From Gaiellasilicea sp963806955 (GTDB lineage: Bacteria; Actinomycetota; Thermoleophilia; Gaiellales; Gaiellaceae), in NCBI GenBank assembly GCA_963806955.1, contig CAWDZG010000002.1, positions 868,001-932,000 on the forward strand: DNA of 64,000 nt. The letters are read 5' to 3'. The stretch's first letter is position 1. Each line of letters starts with the position of its first letter. The position numbers and the translations under genes are program-made. This document shows positions 1 to 8,869 of the stretch, in pieces. The notes beneath the pieces were generated by a model. The model was given only the letters and a program-made list of their open reading frames with translations, was not told the origin of the DNA and searched no databases.

Positions 1-988
1 CCGTGCCGGATTCGCTCGCGACCCCCGGCTCCTCGCGGTAGGCGGCGACCTCCTCGCCCTCGACCACGCCCCGTCCGTACTGGCCGCGGACGACCGACTT
101 CGGCCCGGGCGTGTGCAACGAGCGCAGCACCTTCACCTTCTCGTTCCGGACCGAGTCCGCGGTGAAGTCGATCGGCGGCTCCATCGCCGTCAACGCGACG
201 AGCTGCAGCAGGTGGTTCTGGAAGATGTCGCGGATCACTCCCGCACGCTCGTAGAACCCGGCCCGTCCCTCGATCCCGATCGACTCCGCGACCGTGATCT
301 GGACGTGGTCGATGAACTGCCGGTTCCAGATCGGCTCGAAGATCCCGTTCGCGAACCGGAGCGCGAGCATGTTCTGCACGGTCTCCTTGCCGAGGTAGTG
401 GTCGATCCGGAAGACCTCGTCCTCGCTGAAGTGACGGCGCAGGATCTCGTTGAGGTGGTTCGCCGACTCGCGGTCGTGGCCGAACGGCTTCTCGACGATC
501 AACCGCGTCCAGCCCTCCGACGAGCCGCGGCGCTCGCCGAGCTCGCCGACGATCGTCTCGAACGCCGCCGGCGGGACGGCGAGGTAGTAGATCCGGTTCC
601 CGGCCGTGCCGCGCTTCTCGTCGAGCTCCTCGAGCGCCTCGACCACGCGATCCTCGCCGCGGTCGTCAGCGAAGTCGGTCGCCACGTAGCGCATGCCGGC
701 GGCGAGGTCGTTCCAGATGTCCGCGCTCAGCTCGTCGCGGCCGTGCTCGATCACCGCCTGCTTCATGTCCGCGACCCACTGCTTCGTGGTCTGCTCCGTG
801 CGGGCGACGCCGACGACACCGAAGCGCTCGGGCAGGAGGCGCCGGGTGGCGAGCGCGTAGAGCGCCGGAAAGATCTTGCGCCGCGTCAGGTCGCCGGAGG
901 CGCCGAACACCACGAGCACGCACGAGTCGGGGCTCCTGCGCAGGCGCAGCCCCTCGAGCAGCGGGTTGGAGTCGTCCGCCTGGCTCAC
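1..988 (-). CDS. zwf: Glucose-6-phosphate 1-dehydrogenase (C-terminus cut by window edge)
   Basis: Oxidises glucose-6-phosphate to 6-phosphogluconolactone with NAD(P), the entry step of the oxidative pentose phosphate pathway in the cytosol. The N-terminal Rossmann motif VFGASGDLTRRK is near residue 22. The substrate-binding IVEKPFGHD and the catalytic RIDHYLGKE stretches follow, and the visible end is YGRGVVEGEEVAAYREEPG. The frame is consistent from the start to base 2, so this copy is not frameshifted. The start is GTG at 988, overlapping the gnd stop (GTGA). It is the last visible gene of the tkt-rpiB-tal-pgi-gnd-zwf operon. About 328 residues are present; the family usually has 460-510, so the missing C-terminal part lies outside the window. 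Confidence 0.96.
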   Translation of the reverse strand, partial: MSQADDSNPLLEGLRLRRSPDSCVLVVFGASGDLTRRKIFPALYALATRRLLPERFGVVGVARTEQTTKQWVADMKQAVIEHGRDELSADIWNDLAAGMRYVATDFADDRGEDRVVEALEELDEKRGTAGNRIYYLAVPPAAFETIVGELGERRGSSEGWTRLIVEKPFGHDRESANHLNEILRRHFSEDEVFRIDHYLGKETVQNMLALRFANGIFEPIWNRQFIDHVQITVAESIGIEGRAGFYERAGVIRDIFQNHLLQLVALTAMEPPIDFTADSVRNEKVKVLRSLHTPGPKSVVRGQYGRGVVEGEEVAAYREEPGVASESGT

Positions 989-1885
989 CGCTTGTCGGGC
1001 GCCTTCTTCGCCGCCGCGACCGCCTTGACCGCATGCCCGCCGAACTGGTTGCGGAGCGCCGCCTGCACCTTGGCCGAGAAGTTGATCTCGCGCCGCGAGG
1101 CGAAGCGTCCGTACAGCGCGGCGGTGATCGCGGGCAGCGGCACCGCGTTCTCGATCGCCGCGTTGATCGTCCAGCGGCCCTCGCCGGAGTCCTCGACGTA
1201 GGGCGCGATGTCGTCGAGCGTCGTCACCGTGCTGCTCGAGAGCCTCGTGCAGCAGCTCGAGCAGCCACGAGCGCACGACCGAGCCGTAGCGCCAGATGCC
1301 GGCGATCTCGCTCAGGTCGAGCTCGAACTCGGACTGGTTCAGCAGCTCGAACCCCTCGGCGTAGGCCTGCATCAGCCCGTACTCGATCCCGTTGTGCACC
1401 ATCTTCGTGAAGTGCCCGGCGCCGGTGGTGCCGACGTGCGCCCAGCCGTTCTCCGGCGCGAGCGCCTCGAAGACGGGCCGCAGCCGCTTCACCGGCGCCT
1501 TGTCGCCGCCGGCCATCAGGCAGAAGCCGACCTCGAGCCCCCAGATCCCGCCGGAGACGCCGACGTCGACGAAGGCGAGCTTGCGCTGCTTCGCCTCCTT
1601 GTGACGGCGCTGCGAGTCGCGGAAGTTCGAGTTGCCGCCGTCGACGATCGTGTCGCCCGGCTCGAGGATGTCGAGCAGCTTCCGGAACGTGTCCTCGGTG
1701 ATCTTCCCCGCCGGCACCATCAGCCAGACGTGCCGCGGCGCGTCCAGCTGCTTCGCGAGTGCGCGCAGCGTCTTCGCAGTCGAGTCGACCTGCGGGTCGT
1801 AGGTCTTCAGCTCGTGGCCGTGCTGCTCCAGGCGTTTCGTCATCCCCGAGCCCATCCGGCCGAGGCCCACCATTCCTAGCTGCAT
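985..1885 (-). CDS. gnd: 6-phosphogluconate dehydrogenase, short form, with an apparent +1 frameshift
   Basis: Oxidatively decarboxylates 6-phosphogluconate to ribulose-5-phosphate. The start at 1885 gives MQLGMVGLGRMG, the dinucleotide-binding motif, preceded by a GGAAGGGG ribosome site. The product runs through VDGGNSNFRDS, GVSGGIWG and the catalytic GHFTKMVHNGIEYG. After HEALE the frame is lost near bases 1230-1242. The conserved continuation DDIAPYVEDSGEGRWT is in the next frame and ends at 985. Removing one base gives about 299 residues, normal for the ~300-residue actinobacterial form. The gene sits between pgi and zwf and overlaps zwf by GTGA. The extra base is probably a sequence error, but real decay cannot be excluded. 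Confidence 0.93.
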
Positions 1886-1886
1886 C

Positions 1887-2051
1887 AGTGCCCCTTCCAG
1901 TAACGGTTTCGCATCTCTGGCGAGTGCACGGGGTCGCCAGGCAAGGACGCAGGGAGCGGGGATATGCAGGCATATCTCCGCGACTGAGGACGCCGTCTGG
2001 TGGCCCCGTGTGCCGCCAGAGGTGCCCTAACTGTTGCTGGAAGGGGCACCT
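1887..2051. repeat. 165-bp nested inverted repeat filling the pgi-gnd gap
   Basis: Bases 1887-1940 and 1997-2051 are imperfect inverted copies of about 54 bp; both contain GTGCCCCTTCCAG and ACGGGG in matching order. In the centre, 1956-1967 and 1970-1981 pair over 11 of 12 bases around ATATGC/GCATAT. The whole gap between two co-transcribed genes could therefore fold into one long hairpin. One arm contains the ribosome site of gnd, and the other ends in the stop codon of pgi. It resembles a small MITE-like element or a structured RNA spacer. No function is recognised. Confidence 0.7.
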
Positions 2052-3402
2052 AGACGTCCTCCAGTTGAATGCGGATCACGCGGCGCCCCTGCTCCTCGAG
2101 CGCCGCGAGGTCGCCGGCGGCCTGCGAGCGGATCAAGCCGGCCGAAGCCGAACTCGCGATCCGGGATCGGCAGCTCCTCGCCCGGATCGTCCACGACCTG
2201 GACGAAGAGCCCGGTGTTCGGGCCGCCCTTGTGCAGCTGCCCCGTCGAGTGCAGGTAGCGCGGCCCGAGCCCGTGCGTGACCACGCAGCCCGTCTCGTGG
2301 GCGCGCGCGAGCAACGGCGCCAGCTCTTCCTCGCGGGCCGGGTCGATGAAGGCCTGGATGCAGACGTAGTCGCCCGGATTCGCCTGGGCGAGCAGCTCCT
2401 CGAGCGAGCCGCGCGGCGCCACGTCCGGCTCTCCCGCCGCCAGCACCTCGTTCGTCTTGTCCTTCGCCGCCTGCACGTCCGGCTGGTCGAACGGATTGAT
2501 CCCGAGCAGGTGCCCGGCCACGGCGGTGGCGAACTCCCAGCGGTAGAACTCGCCGGCGAGGTCGTAGGGGTCGACCAGGTCGAGGGCGGCGCGCTGCCGG
2601 TCGGGCCCTTCGGGCGACTCGCCCGGCGCGGGAACGAGCCCCTTGCCATGCTTGCCCGTCGACTCCGCGAGCAAGCTGCTCCGCCCACAGGCCGAAGCCG
2701 GTCTCCGACTCGTCGATGCAGACCTTGTCGCGGCCCTCCCGCCAGCCCTCGCCGAGTTGCAGGCCGAGCTCGAGCCCGGGATTGCCCGACCTCCTCGTGG
2801 CAGGCGACCATCATCGCGGCCGCCGTCTGCAGGAACCGCTCGAGGTCGACGCCCATCAGCGCCGCGGGCACCATCCCGAACATCGAGAGCGCCGAGTAGC
2901 GCCCCCCGATCTCGGGCTCCCCGGCGAAGACGGCACGGAAGCCGCGCTCGTGGGCGAGGTCGTCGAGCTCCGAGCCCGGATCGGTGATCGCGGCGAACTG
3001 GGCGCCGCGGCCGCCGGTGCGCTCCCAGAAGTACTCGAGCTGCGAGCGGGTCTCGATCGTGCCGCCCGACTTCGAGGAGGCGAGAAAGAGCGTCCGCTCG
3101 AGGTCGAGCTCGCGCTCGAGCCGGCGGATCGCCTCGGGGTGCGTGGTGTCGAGCACGTGGAACGACTCGACGTCGAACGTGCGCCGCAGCACCTCCGGAG
3201 CGAGCGACGAGCCGCCCATCCCGAGCAGGACGCAGTCGTGGAACTGTTCCGTGGCCGCTTCCGCGAAGACGTTGAGCTCGTCGACGTGGCCGCGCATCCG
3301 GGCGACGACGTCGAGCCAGCCGAGCCAGCGGTCCTCGCCGGAGTCGGTCCAGAGTGACGCGTCGTAGGCCCAGATCCGCTCGACGACGGAGCCGGAGCTC
3401 AC
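2050..3402 (-). CDS. pgi: Glucose-6-phosphate isomerase, with three apparent +1 frameshifts
   Basis: Interconverts glucose-6-phosphate and fructose-6-phosphate. The start is GTG at 3402, overlapping the tal stop (GTGA), and gives VSSGSVVERIWAYDASLW. The N-terminal half has the sugar-isomerase motifs LLGMGGSSLAPE and SSKSGGTIET. The frame then changes three times: near 2785-2787 (continuing GNPGLELGLQLGEGWR), near 2673 (continuing LLAESTGKHGKGLVP) and near 2135 (continuing IRSQAAGDLAALEEQGRRV). Each change is one extra base. Corrected length is about 449 residues. Some related bacteria fuse tal and pgi; here they are separate, overlapping genes. Three errors in one gene in good sequence context argue for read error rather than a true pseudogene. 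Confidence 0.92.
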   Translation of the reverse strand: MSSGSVVERIWAYDASLWTDSGEDRWLGWLDVVARMRGHVDELNVFAEAATEQFHDCVLLGMGGSSLAPEVLRRTFDVESFHVLDTTHPEAIRRLERELDLERTLFLASSKSGGTIETRSQLEYFWERTGGRGAQFAAITDPGSELDDLAHERGFRAVFAGEPEIGGRYSALSMFGMVPAALMGVDLERFLQTAAAMMVACHEEVGQSRARARPATRRGLAGGPRQGLHRRVGDRLRPVGGAACSRSRRASMARGSFPRRASRPKGPTGSAPPSTWSTPTTSPASSTAGSSPPPWPGTCSGSIRSTSRTCRRRRTRRTRCWRRESRTWRRAARSRSCSPRRIRATTSASRPSSTRPARKSWRRCSRAPTRRAAWSRTGSGRATCTRRGSCTRAARTPGSSSRSWTIRARSCRSRIASSASAGLIRSQAAGDLAALEEQGRRVIRIQLEDV

Positions 3403-4506
3403 GCGCGGGCGAGCTCGCTGCGCTTCGCGCGGATGCCGTCCAGCAGCTCCTCGAACGAGTCGGCGAACTTCTGCACGCCCTCGGCCTCGAGCGTCGCGAC
3501 GACGTCGTCGTAGTCGACGCCGGCCTTCGCGAGCTGCTTCGAGGAGCGCATGCGCCTCGTCGAGGCCCTTCGTGATCGTGTTGGCGGCGACCTTGCCGTG
3601 ATCCTGGAAGGCGACGACCGTCTCCGCCGGCATCGTGTTGACGGTCTTCGGCCCGATCAGCTCCTCGACGTACATCACGTCGCGGTACTCGGGGTTCTTC
3701 GTCGAGGTCGAGGCCCAGAGACAGCGCTGGGGCGTCGCTCCCTTGCCGGCGAGGAACTCCCAGCGCGGGCCGGAGAACGCCGCCTGCCAGTGCTCGTAGG
3801 CGAGCCTCGCGTTCGCGATCGCCAGCTTGCCCTGCAGCTCCTCGTTGCCGAGCTCCTCGAGCCGCCGGTCGGCCTCCGAGTCGACGCGGGAGACGAAGAA
3901 GCTCGCGACCGACGCGACCGCCGTCGGGTCGCCGCCCGAGGCGACGAGCCGCTCGAGCCCGCGGATGTAGGCCTCGGCGACGGCGGCGTAGCGGTCGAGC
4001 GAGAAGATCAGCGTCACGTTGATCGACTTGCCCTTCGCGATCGAGTCCTCGATCGCGGCGAGGCCGGGCAGCGTCGCCGGGATCTTGACGAACAGGTTCG
4101 GCCGGTCGACCTCCGCGTGGAAGCGCATCGCCTGCTCGAAGGTGGCCTCGCGGTCGTAGGCGAGCGTCGGGTCGACCTCGAGCGAGACCCAGCCGTCGAG
4201 GCCCTCGCCCTCGTCCCAGACCGGCCGCATCAGGTCGCAGGCCCGGCGCACGTCCTCCATCGCGAGCTGGACGAAGATCTCGGTCGGGTCGTCCTCGCTC
4301 TCGAGCAGGGTCGCGAGCTGCTCGTCGTACCAGTCGCCGGTCGAGAGCGCCTTCTGGAAGATCGTCGGGTTGGAGGTGACGCCGACGACGGCGTCCTCCT
4401 TCAGCAGCCGGGCGAGCTCGCCGGTCTCGAGCATCTCGCGCGAGAGCGAGTCGATCCAGACGCTGACGCCCTGCTCCGAGAGCTCATGCAGTCGTGACGT
4501 TGCCAT
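3399..4506 (-). CDS. tal: Transaldolase, with an apparent +1 frameshift near its end
   Basis: Transfers dihydroxyacetone units in the non-oxidative pentose phosphate pathway. The start ATG at 4506 gives MATSRLHELSEQGVSVWID. Conserved landmarks are GVTSNPTIFQKA near residue 42, NLFVKIPAT with the Schiff-base lysine, NVTLIFSLDRY, and CLWASTSTKNP. After ITKGLDEAHALLE the frame shifts by one base at 3538-3539, where GAAGCAG replaces an expected GAGCAG. The correct continuation QLAKAGVDYDDVVATLE ends at 3399. Corrected length is about 368 residues, typical for this subclass. The gene overlaps rpiB by 23 bases upstream and pgi by GTGA downstream. Confidence 0.94.
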
Positions 4507-4958
4507 GCTTCATCTCCTTCTCCAGCGCGGCCACCTGCTCCAGCCGCTTGACATAGCGCTCGCCGCCGTCGAAGCGCGCCGCGAGAAAGGCGCGCACGAG
4601 GTCGCGGGCGAGCTCGCCGCCGACCACCTCCGAGCCGAGACAGAGGACGTTCATGTCGTCGTGCTCGACTCCCTGGTGGGCGGAGTAGACGTCGTGGCAG
4701 ACCGCGGCGCGGATCCCGGCGATCTTGCAGGCGGCGACCGAGGCGCCGACGCCGGAGCCGCAGACGAGGATGCCGCGCTCGGCGCCGGCGCTCAGGATCG
4801 CCTCGCCGAGCTGGCGCGCCTTGACGGGATAGTCGATGCGCTCCGCGTCCGTGTCGGTGCCGAGATCCACGACCTCGTGGCCGAGCGCCTCCAGCTCGTC
4901 GAGCAGCTCGCTCGCGCAGCTTCACGCCCCGGTGGTCGAAGGCGACCGCGATCTTCAC
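4484..4958 (-). CDS. rpiB: Ribose-5-phosphate isomerase B, with an apparent +1 frameshift
   Basis: Interconverts ribose-5-phosphate and ribulose-5-phosphate. The start is GTG at 4958 (VKIAVAFDHRGVKLRE), overlapping the tkt stop by GTGA. One surplus base at about 4908-4912 breaks the frame. The protein resumes as ELLDELEALGHEVVDLGTDT, then shows VCGSGVGASVAACKIAG with the catalytic cysteine near residue 70 and the usual HDDMNVLCLG. Corrected length is about 157 residues. The last 23 bases overlap the start of tal, suggesting tight translational coupling. Confidence 0.93.
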
Positions 4959-6964
4959 GAGGCGACCCGCTCGAGCAGGGCGGCCGCGCGCGCGGCGACG
5001 TTCTCGGCGGTGAAGCCGAGCCGCTCCAGCACCTCGTCGCCGGGAGCCGACGCGCCGAAGCGGTCGATCGCGACGGACGCACCGGCGTCGCCGGTCCAGC
5101 GCTCCCAGCCGTGCGAGATCCCGGCCTCGACCGAGAGCCGGGCGCGGACGTCGGGGGGGATCACCTCGTCGCGGTAGTCCTGCGGCTGCTCGGCGAAGAG
5201 CTCCCAGCAGGGCATCGAGACGACCCGGACGTTCACATCCATCGTCTGCGCCGCCTCGTAGGCGACGCCGACCTCGGAGCCGGTGGCGAGCAGGACGACG
5301 TCCGGAAGGCCGTCGCCGGACTGCCAGAGCACGTACGCGCCCCGCAGCGCGCCCTCGGCGGCCGCGACCTCCGTGCGGTCGAGCGTCGGCAGCTTCTGGC
5401 GCGAGAGCGCGAGCGCGACCGGGCCGCCCTCCCGCTCGAGCGCGATCCGCCACGCCATCGCCGTCTCGTTCGCGTCGCCGGGGCGGACGTACCAGAGGTT
5501 CGGGATCGCCCGGAGCGCCATGTGGTGCTCGACGGGCTGGTGCGTCGGGCCGTCCTCGCCGACGCCGACCGAGTCGTGCGTCCAGACCCAGAGCGACTGC
5601 ATGTGGCCGAGTGCGGACAGCCGCACCGCCGGGCGCATGTAGTCGGAGAAGATCAGGAAGGTCGAGCCGTACGGCTTCAGCATCCCCTGCGTGAGCGAGA
5701 TCCCGTTCACGATCGAGCCCATCGCATGCTCGCGGATCCCGAAGGCGACGTTGCGGCCGGTGTGCGTCGCGGAGAAGAGGCCGGCGCCCTCGAACTCGGT
5801 CTTCGTCGACTCGACGAGGTCGGCCGCGCCGCCGATCATCGTCGGCGTGAAGGGCTTCAGCGCCTGCATCACCTGCTTGCCGGCGTCGCGCGAGGCGACG
5901 TCCTCGCCGGCAGGGAACTCGGGGAGCGCGTCGATCCAGCCGGGGCGCGGCTTACCGGCGCGGTCGAGCTCCCACTCCTCGCGCAGGCCCGGGAACGCCT
6001 CGGCCCAGCGGCCGAAGGCGTCGTTCCACTCCTGCTGCAGCTCGATCCCGCGCGGGCGGCAGTCCATGTGCTCGTAGACCTCGTCCGGCACGGCGAAGGT
6101 CGCGTCGGGGTCGAGCCCGAGCGCCTCCTTCGTCGCGCGCACCTCGTCGGCGCCGAGCGGCGAGCCGTGCGACTTCGCCGTGTCGATCGCCTTCGGCGCG
6201 CCGTGGGCGATGTGGCTGCGCACGATCACGAGCGACGGCCGCTCCTGCTCGGCCTGCGCCGCCTCGACCGCGGCCTCGAGCGCGTCGACGTCCTCGGCGT
6301 CCTCGACCGACTGCACGTGCCAGCCGTGGGCCTCGAAGCGCTTGCCCTTGTCCTCGGTCGTGTAGGTGAGCGAGGTGGTGCCGTCGATCGTGATGTGGTT
6401 GTCGTCGTAGAAGTAGACGAGCCGCCCGAGCCCGAGGTGGCCGGCGATCGAGGCCGCCTCCATCGAGAGGCCCTCCATCATGTCGCCGTCCGAGCAGATC
6501 GCGTAGACGTAGCGGTCGAGCAGGTCGTGACGGGGCCGGTTGTAGCGCTCGGCGAGGAAGCGGTCGGCGATCGCGAAGCCGACGCCGTTCGCGAAGCCCT
6601 GGCCGAGCGGGCCGGTGGTCGTCTCGACCCCCTCGGTGAGGAAGTGCTCGGGATGGCCGGGCGTGCGCGAGCCCCACTGGCGGAAGCGCTTCAGCTCCTC
6701 GAGCGAGAGGTTGTAGCCGGTCAGGTGCAGCGTCGAGTACTGGAGGATGCAGGCGTGCCCGGCGGAGAGGATGAAGCGGTCGCGGTTCGGCCACTCCGGG
6801 TCGACCGGGTTGTGGCGCATCACCCGCCGGTAGAGCACGTAGGCGAGCGGGGCGAGCGACATCGCGGTGCCGGGATGCCCGGCGTTCGCCTGCTGCACCC
6901 CGTCCATGGCGAGCGCGCGGATCGTGTCGATCGAGCGCGTGCGGATCTTCGTGTCGTCGGCCAC
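4955..6964 (-). CDS. tkt: Transketolase
   Basis: Thiamine-diphosphate enzyme that moves two-carbon units between sugar phosphates. Landmarks in order are NAGHPGTAMSLAPL, GHACILQYSTLH, TGPLGQGFANGVG, the ThDP motif region CSDGDMMEGLSMEAASIAG, then HIAHGAPKAIDTAKSHGSPLG and the C-terminal ATGSEVGVAYEA. The length of about 669 residues is normal, with no frameshift. I chose GTG at 6964 (VADDTKIRTRSID) over an upstream in-frame GTG at 6985, because a TATCCT box ends exactly six bases before it. It is the first gene of the six-gene pentose phosphate operon and is divergent from the ABC-F gene. Confidence 0.96.
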   Translation of the reverse strand: MADDTKIRTRSIDTIRALAMDGVQQANAGHPGTAMSLAPLAYVLYRRVMRHNPVDPEWPNRDRFILSAGHACILQYSTLHLTGYNLSLEELKRFRQWGSRTPGHPEHFLTEGVETTTGPLGQGFANGVGFAIADRFLAERYNRPRHDLLDRYVYAICSDGDMMEGLSMEAASIAGHLGLGRLVYFYDDNHITIDGTTSLTYTTEDKGKRFEAHGWHVQSVEDAEDVDALEAAVEAAQAEQERPSLVIVRSHIAHGAPKAIDTAKSHGSPLGADEVRATKEALGLDPDATFAVPDEVYEHMDCRPRGIELQQEWNDAFGRWAEAFPGLREEWELDRAGKPRPGWIDALPEFPAGEDVASRDAGKQVMQALKPFTPTMIGGAADLVESTKTEFEGAGLFSATHTGRNVAFGIREHAMGSIVNGISLTQGMLKPYGSTFLIFSDYMRPAVRLSALGHMQSLWVWTHDSVGVGEDGPTHQPVEHHMALRAIPNLWYVRPGDANETAMAWRIALEREGGPVALALSRQKLPTLDRTEVAAAEGALRGAYVLWQSGDGLPDVVLLATGSEVGVAYEAAQTMDVNVRVVSMPCWELFAEQPQDYRDEVIPPDVRARLSVEAGISHGWERWTGDAGASVAIDRFGASAPGDEVLERLGFTAENVAARAAALLERVAS

Positions 6965-6970
6965 GGGTCG

Positions 6971-6976
6971 AGGATA
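6971..6976 (-). promoter_or_regulatory. -10 box of the tkt operon, leaderless arrangement
   Basis: TATCCT on the minus strand is followed by CGACCC and then the GTG start at 6964. The six-base gap places the transcript start at the start codon. It lies back to back with the promoter of the divergent ABC-F gene. No clear -35 box was seen. Confidence 0.6.
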
Positions 6977-6985
6977 ACGGCCCAC

Positions 6986-6991
6986 TACCCT
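6986..6991 (+). promoter_or_regulatory. -10 box of the ABC-F gene, leaderless arrangement
   Basis: TACCCT is followed by six bases (TAGGGC) and the GTG start at 6998. It is divergent to, and only ten bases from, the tkt box, so the two genes share a roughly 30-bp control region. Confidence 0.55.
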
Positions 6992-6997
6992 TAGGGC

Positions 6998-8839
6998 GTG
7001 GCAGTCCTGATCGCATCAACGCTCCGGAAGGAGCTTTCCGGCGACCCGCTCTTCGACAACGTCTCCTTCAAGGTCGAGCGCGGCGACCGGCTCGCGCTCG
7101 CGGGACCGAACGGCGCCGGCAAGACGACGCTGCTGCGCGCGCTCGTCGGCGAGACCGAGCTGGCGGGCGGCGAGCTCGCCTGGGAGAAGGGCGCGCGCGT
7201 CGCCCTGCACGACCAGCGCCCGCCACGCCTCGGCGGGATGACGCTGCGCGAGTACGCGCTCTCCGGCGCCTCCGACCTCGTCGAAGCGGAGCGCGAGCTG
7301 CGCCGCCTCGAGGAGGCCATGGCGAATGGCGACCATGCGCCCGAGACGCTGCGCCGGTACGGCGAGGCGCAGGCGCGGCTCGAGCACGCGGGCGGCTACG
7401 GCTGGCGCGACCACGCGAACGCCGTCCTGCGCGGGCTCGGGTTCGCCGACCCCGACCTCGACCGGGGCCTCGAGACGTTCTCCGGCGGCGAGCTGACCCG
7501 CGCGTCGCTCGCGCGAGCCCTCTCGGGCGGCCCCGACCTGCTCCTCCTCGACGAGCCGACGAACCACCTCGACATGGAGTCGATCGAGTGGCTCGAACAG
7601 GAGCTGTCGACGATCGATGCGGCCGTGATCCTCGTGGCCCACGATCGCTGGTTCCTCGAGTCGGTCGGCACCGCCGTGCTCGAGCTCGAGGGCGGCAAGT
7701 CGACGTACTTCCCGGGCAAGTGGCACGTCTGGCGCCAGGAGAAGGCGGCGCGGCTCGCGATGCAGGCGCGCTTCGCCGAGCGGCAGGCGGAGGACATCGA
7801 GCGGCTCGAGCGCTTCGTCGCCCGCTTCCGCTACGGGACGAAGTCGCGCCAGGCCCAGGCGAAGCTGAAGCAGATCGCACGGATCGAGCAGGTGCGGGTC
7901 GAGGCCCCGACCGCGGGACGTCGCACGCTCGGCTTCGAGTTCCTGAAGCCGGCCCGCAGCGGCCGCGTCGTCCTCACCGCCGAGGGATTCGACCTCGACG
8001 CGGGCACGAAGCCGCTGCTGCGCGGCTCGGAGCTCGTGCTCGAGCGGGGCGAGCACGTCGCGCTGATCGGGCCGAACGGCTCCGGGAAGACGACCTTGCT
8101 GGAGGCGGTCGTGAACGGCCGGGTCGGCCGGCTCGGGCACGGCGTCGAGCTGGCGTACTTCTCCCAGCACGAGGTCGAGCTGGACGAGCGCGGGAGCGTG
8201 CTCGAGTGCGCGATGGGCGCGACCGGGCTGCAGCGCGGCGCCGCGCAGGCGCTGCTCGGCCGCTTCCTCTTCTCCGGCTGGGACGACCACGACAAGCCCG
8301 TCGTCGCGCTCTCGGGCGGTGAGCGGCGCCGGCTCGGCCTCGCGCTCGTCGTCGCTTCGGGTGCGAACTTCCTCGTGCTCGACGAGCCGACGAACCATCT
8401 CGACCTCGAGAGCCGCGAGGCGCTCGAGGCCGCGCTCGAGGCGTTCCCCGGCACCGTCCTGCTCGTCTCGCACGACCGCGCCGTCCTCGACGCCGTCGCC
8501 GAGCGGATCGTCGCGGTCGAGCACGGAGGGCTGCGCTCGTACCCCGGCGGCTGGGCCGACTACGCCCGGATCCGCGGCGACGAGTCGGCGCCGGCACCCG
8601 CCCCGCCGAAGGAGCGCAAGGCGAAAGCCCGGCCCCGGCAGGAGCGGGTGCGGCCGGACGAGCTCGAGCAGATCGAGGCCGAGATCCAGGCGCGCGAGGT
8701 CGAGCTCGCCGAGCTGGAGCGCCGGCTCGCCGACGATTGGGGCAATCCCGAGGTGCAGGCCGCCCACACCGCGGCGCGCGACGACCTCGCGACACTGCTC
8801 GAACGGTGGGAGCAGCTCTTCGAGGCTGCGCAGGCGTGA
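6998..8839 (+). CDS. ABC-F family ATPase (Uup-like, duplicated ATP-binding domains)
   Basis: Cytosolic protein with two ABC ATPase domains and no membrane segment, as in ABC-F translation or resistance factors. Domain 1 has GPNGAGKTT near residue 38, signature FSGGELTRASLARAL and LLLLDEPTNHLD. The linker from about residue 245 is rich in Arg, Gln and Lys. Domain 2 has GPNGSGKTT near residue 355, LSGGERRRLGLAL and FLVLDEPTNHLD. The C-terminal ~70 residues form a charged predicted coiled coil, as in Uup. The length of 613 residues is normal. The start GTG at 6998 is supported by the leaderless promoter. Its exact substrate (ribosome rescue or antibiotic protection) cannot be told from sequence. 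Confidence 0.9.
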   Translation: MAVLIASTLRKELSGDPLFDNVSFKVERGDRLALAGPNGAGKTTLLRALVGETELAGGELAWEKGARVALHDQRPPRLGGMTLREYALSGASDLVEAERELRRLEEAMANGDHAPETLRRYGEAQARLEHAGGYGWRDHANAVLRGLGFADPDLDRGLETFSGGELTRASLARALSGGPDLLLLDEPTNHLDMESIEWLEQELSTIDAAVILVAHDRWFLESVGTAVLELEGGKSTYFPGKWHVWRQEKAARLAMQARFAERQAEDIERLERFVARFRYGTKSRQAQAKLKQIARIEQVRVEAPTAGRRTLGFEFLKPARSGRVVLTAEGFDLDAGTKPLLRGSELVLERGEHVALIGPNGSGKTTLLEAVVNGRVGRLGHGVELAYFSQHEVELDERGSVLECAMGATGLQRGAAQALLGRFLFSGWDDHDKPVVALSGGERRRLGLALVVASGANFLVLDEPTNHLDLESREALEAALEAFPGTVLLVSHDRAVLDAVAERIVAVEHGGLRSYPGGWADYARIRGDESAPAPAPPKERKAKARPRQERVRPDELEQIEAEIQAREVELAELERRLADDWGNPEVQAAHTAARDDLATLLERWEQLFEAAQA

Positions 8840-8869
8840 CGTCTCACCGTCCGGCGGCGTAGGAACGGT

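Noticed and set aside
2050..4506. A single 818-codon transaldolase/glucose-6-phosphate isomerase fusion
   Set aside because: The continuous frame exists only because of the tal insertion; the true tal ending and a GTGA overlap with pgi are readable, so these are two genes.
1225..4920. Programmed +1 frameshifting as the reason for the frame breaks
   Set aside because: No shared slippery sequence or downstream structure is seen, three events fall in one gene, and such control is not known for these enzymes.
4370..6994. An 874-codon open frame on the plus strand
   Set aside because: It lies opposite tkt and rpiB, is dominated by Arg/Val/Leu/Gly, and has no recognisable motif; a product of GC-rich third positions on the other strand.
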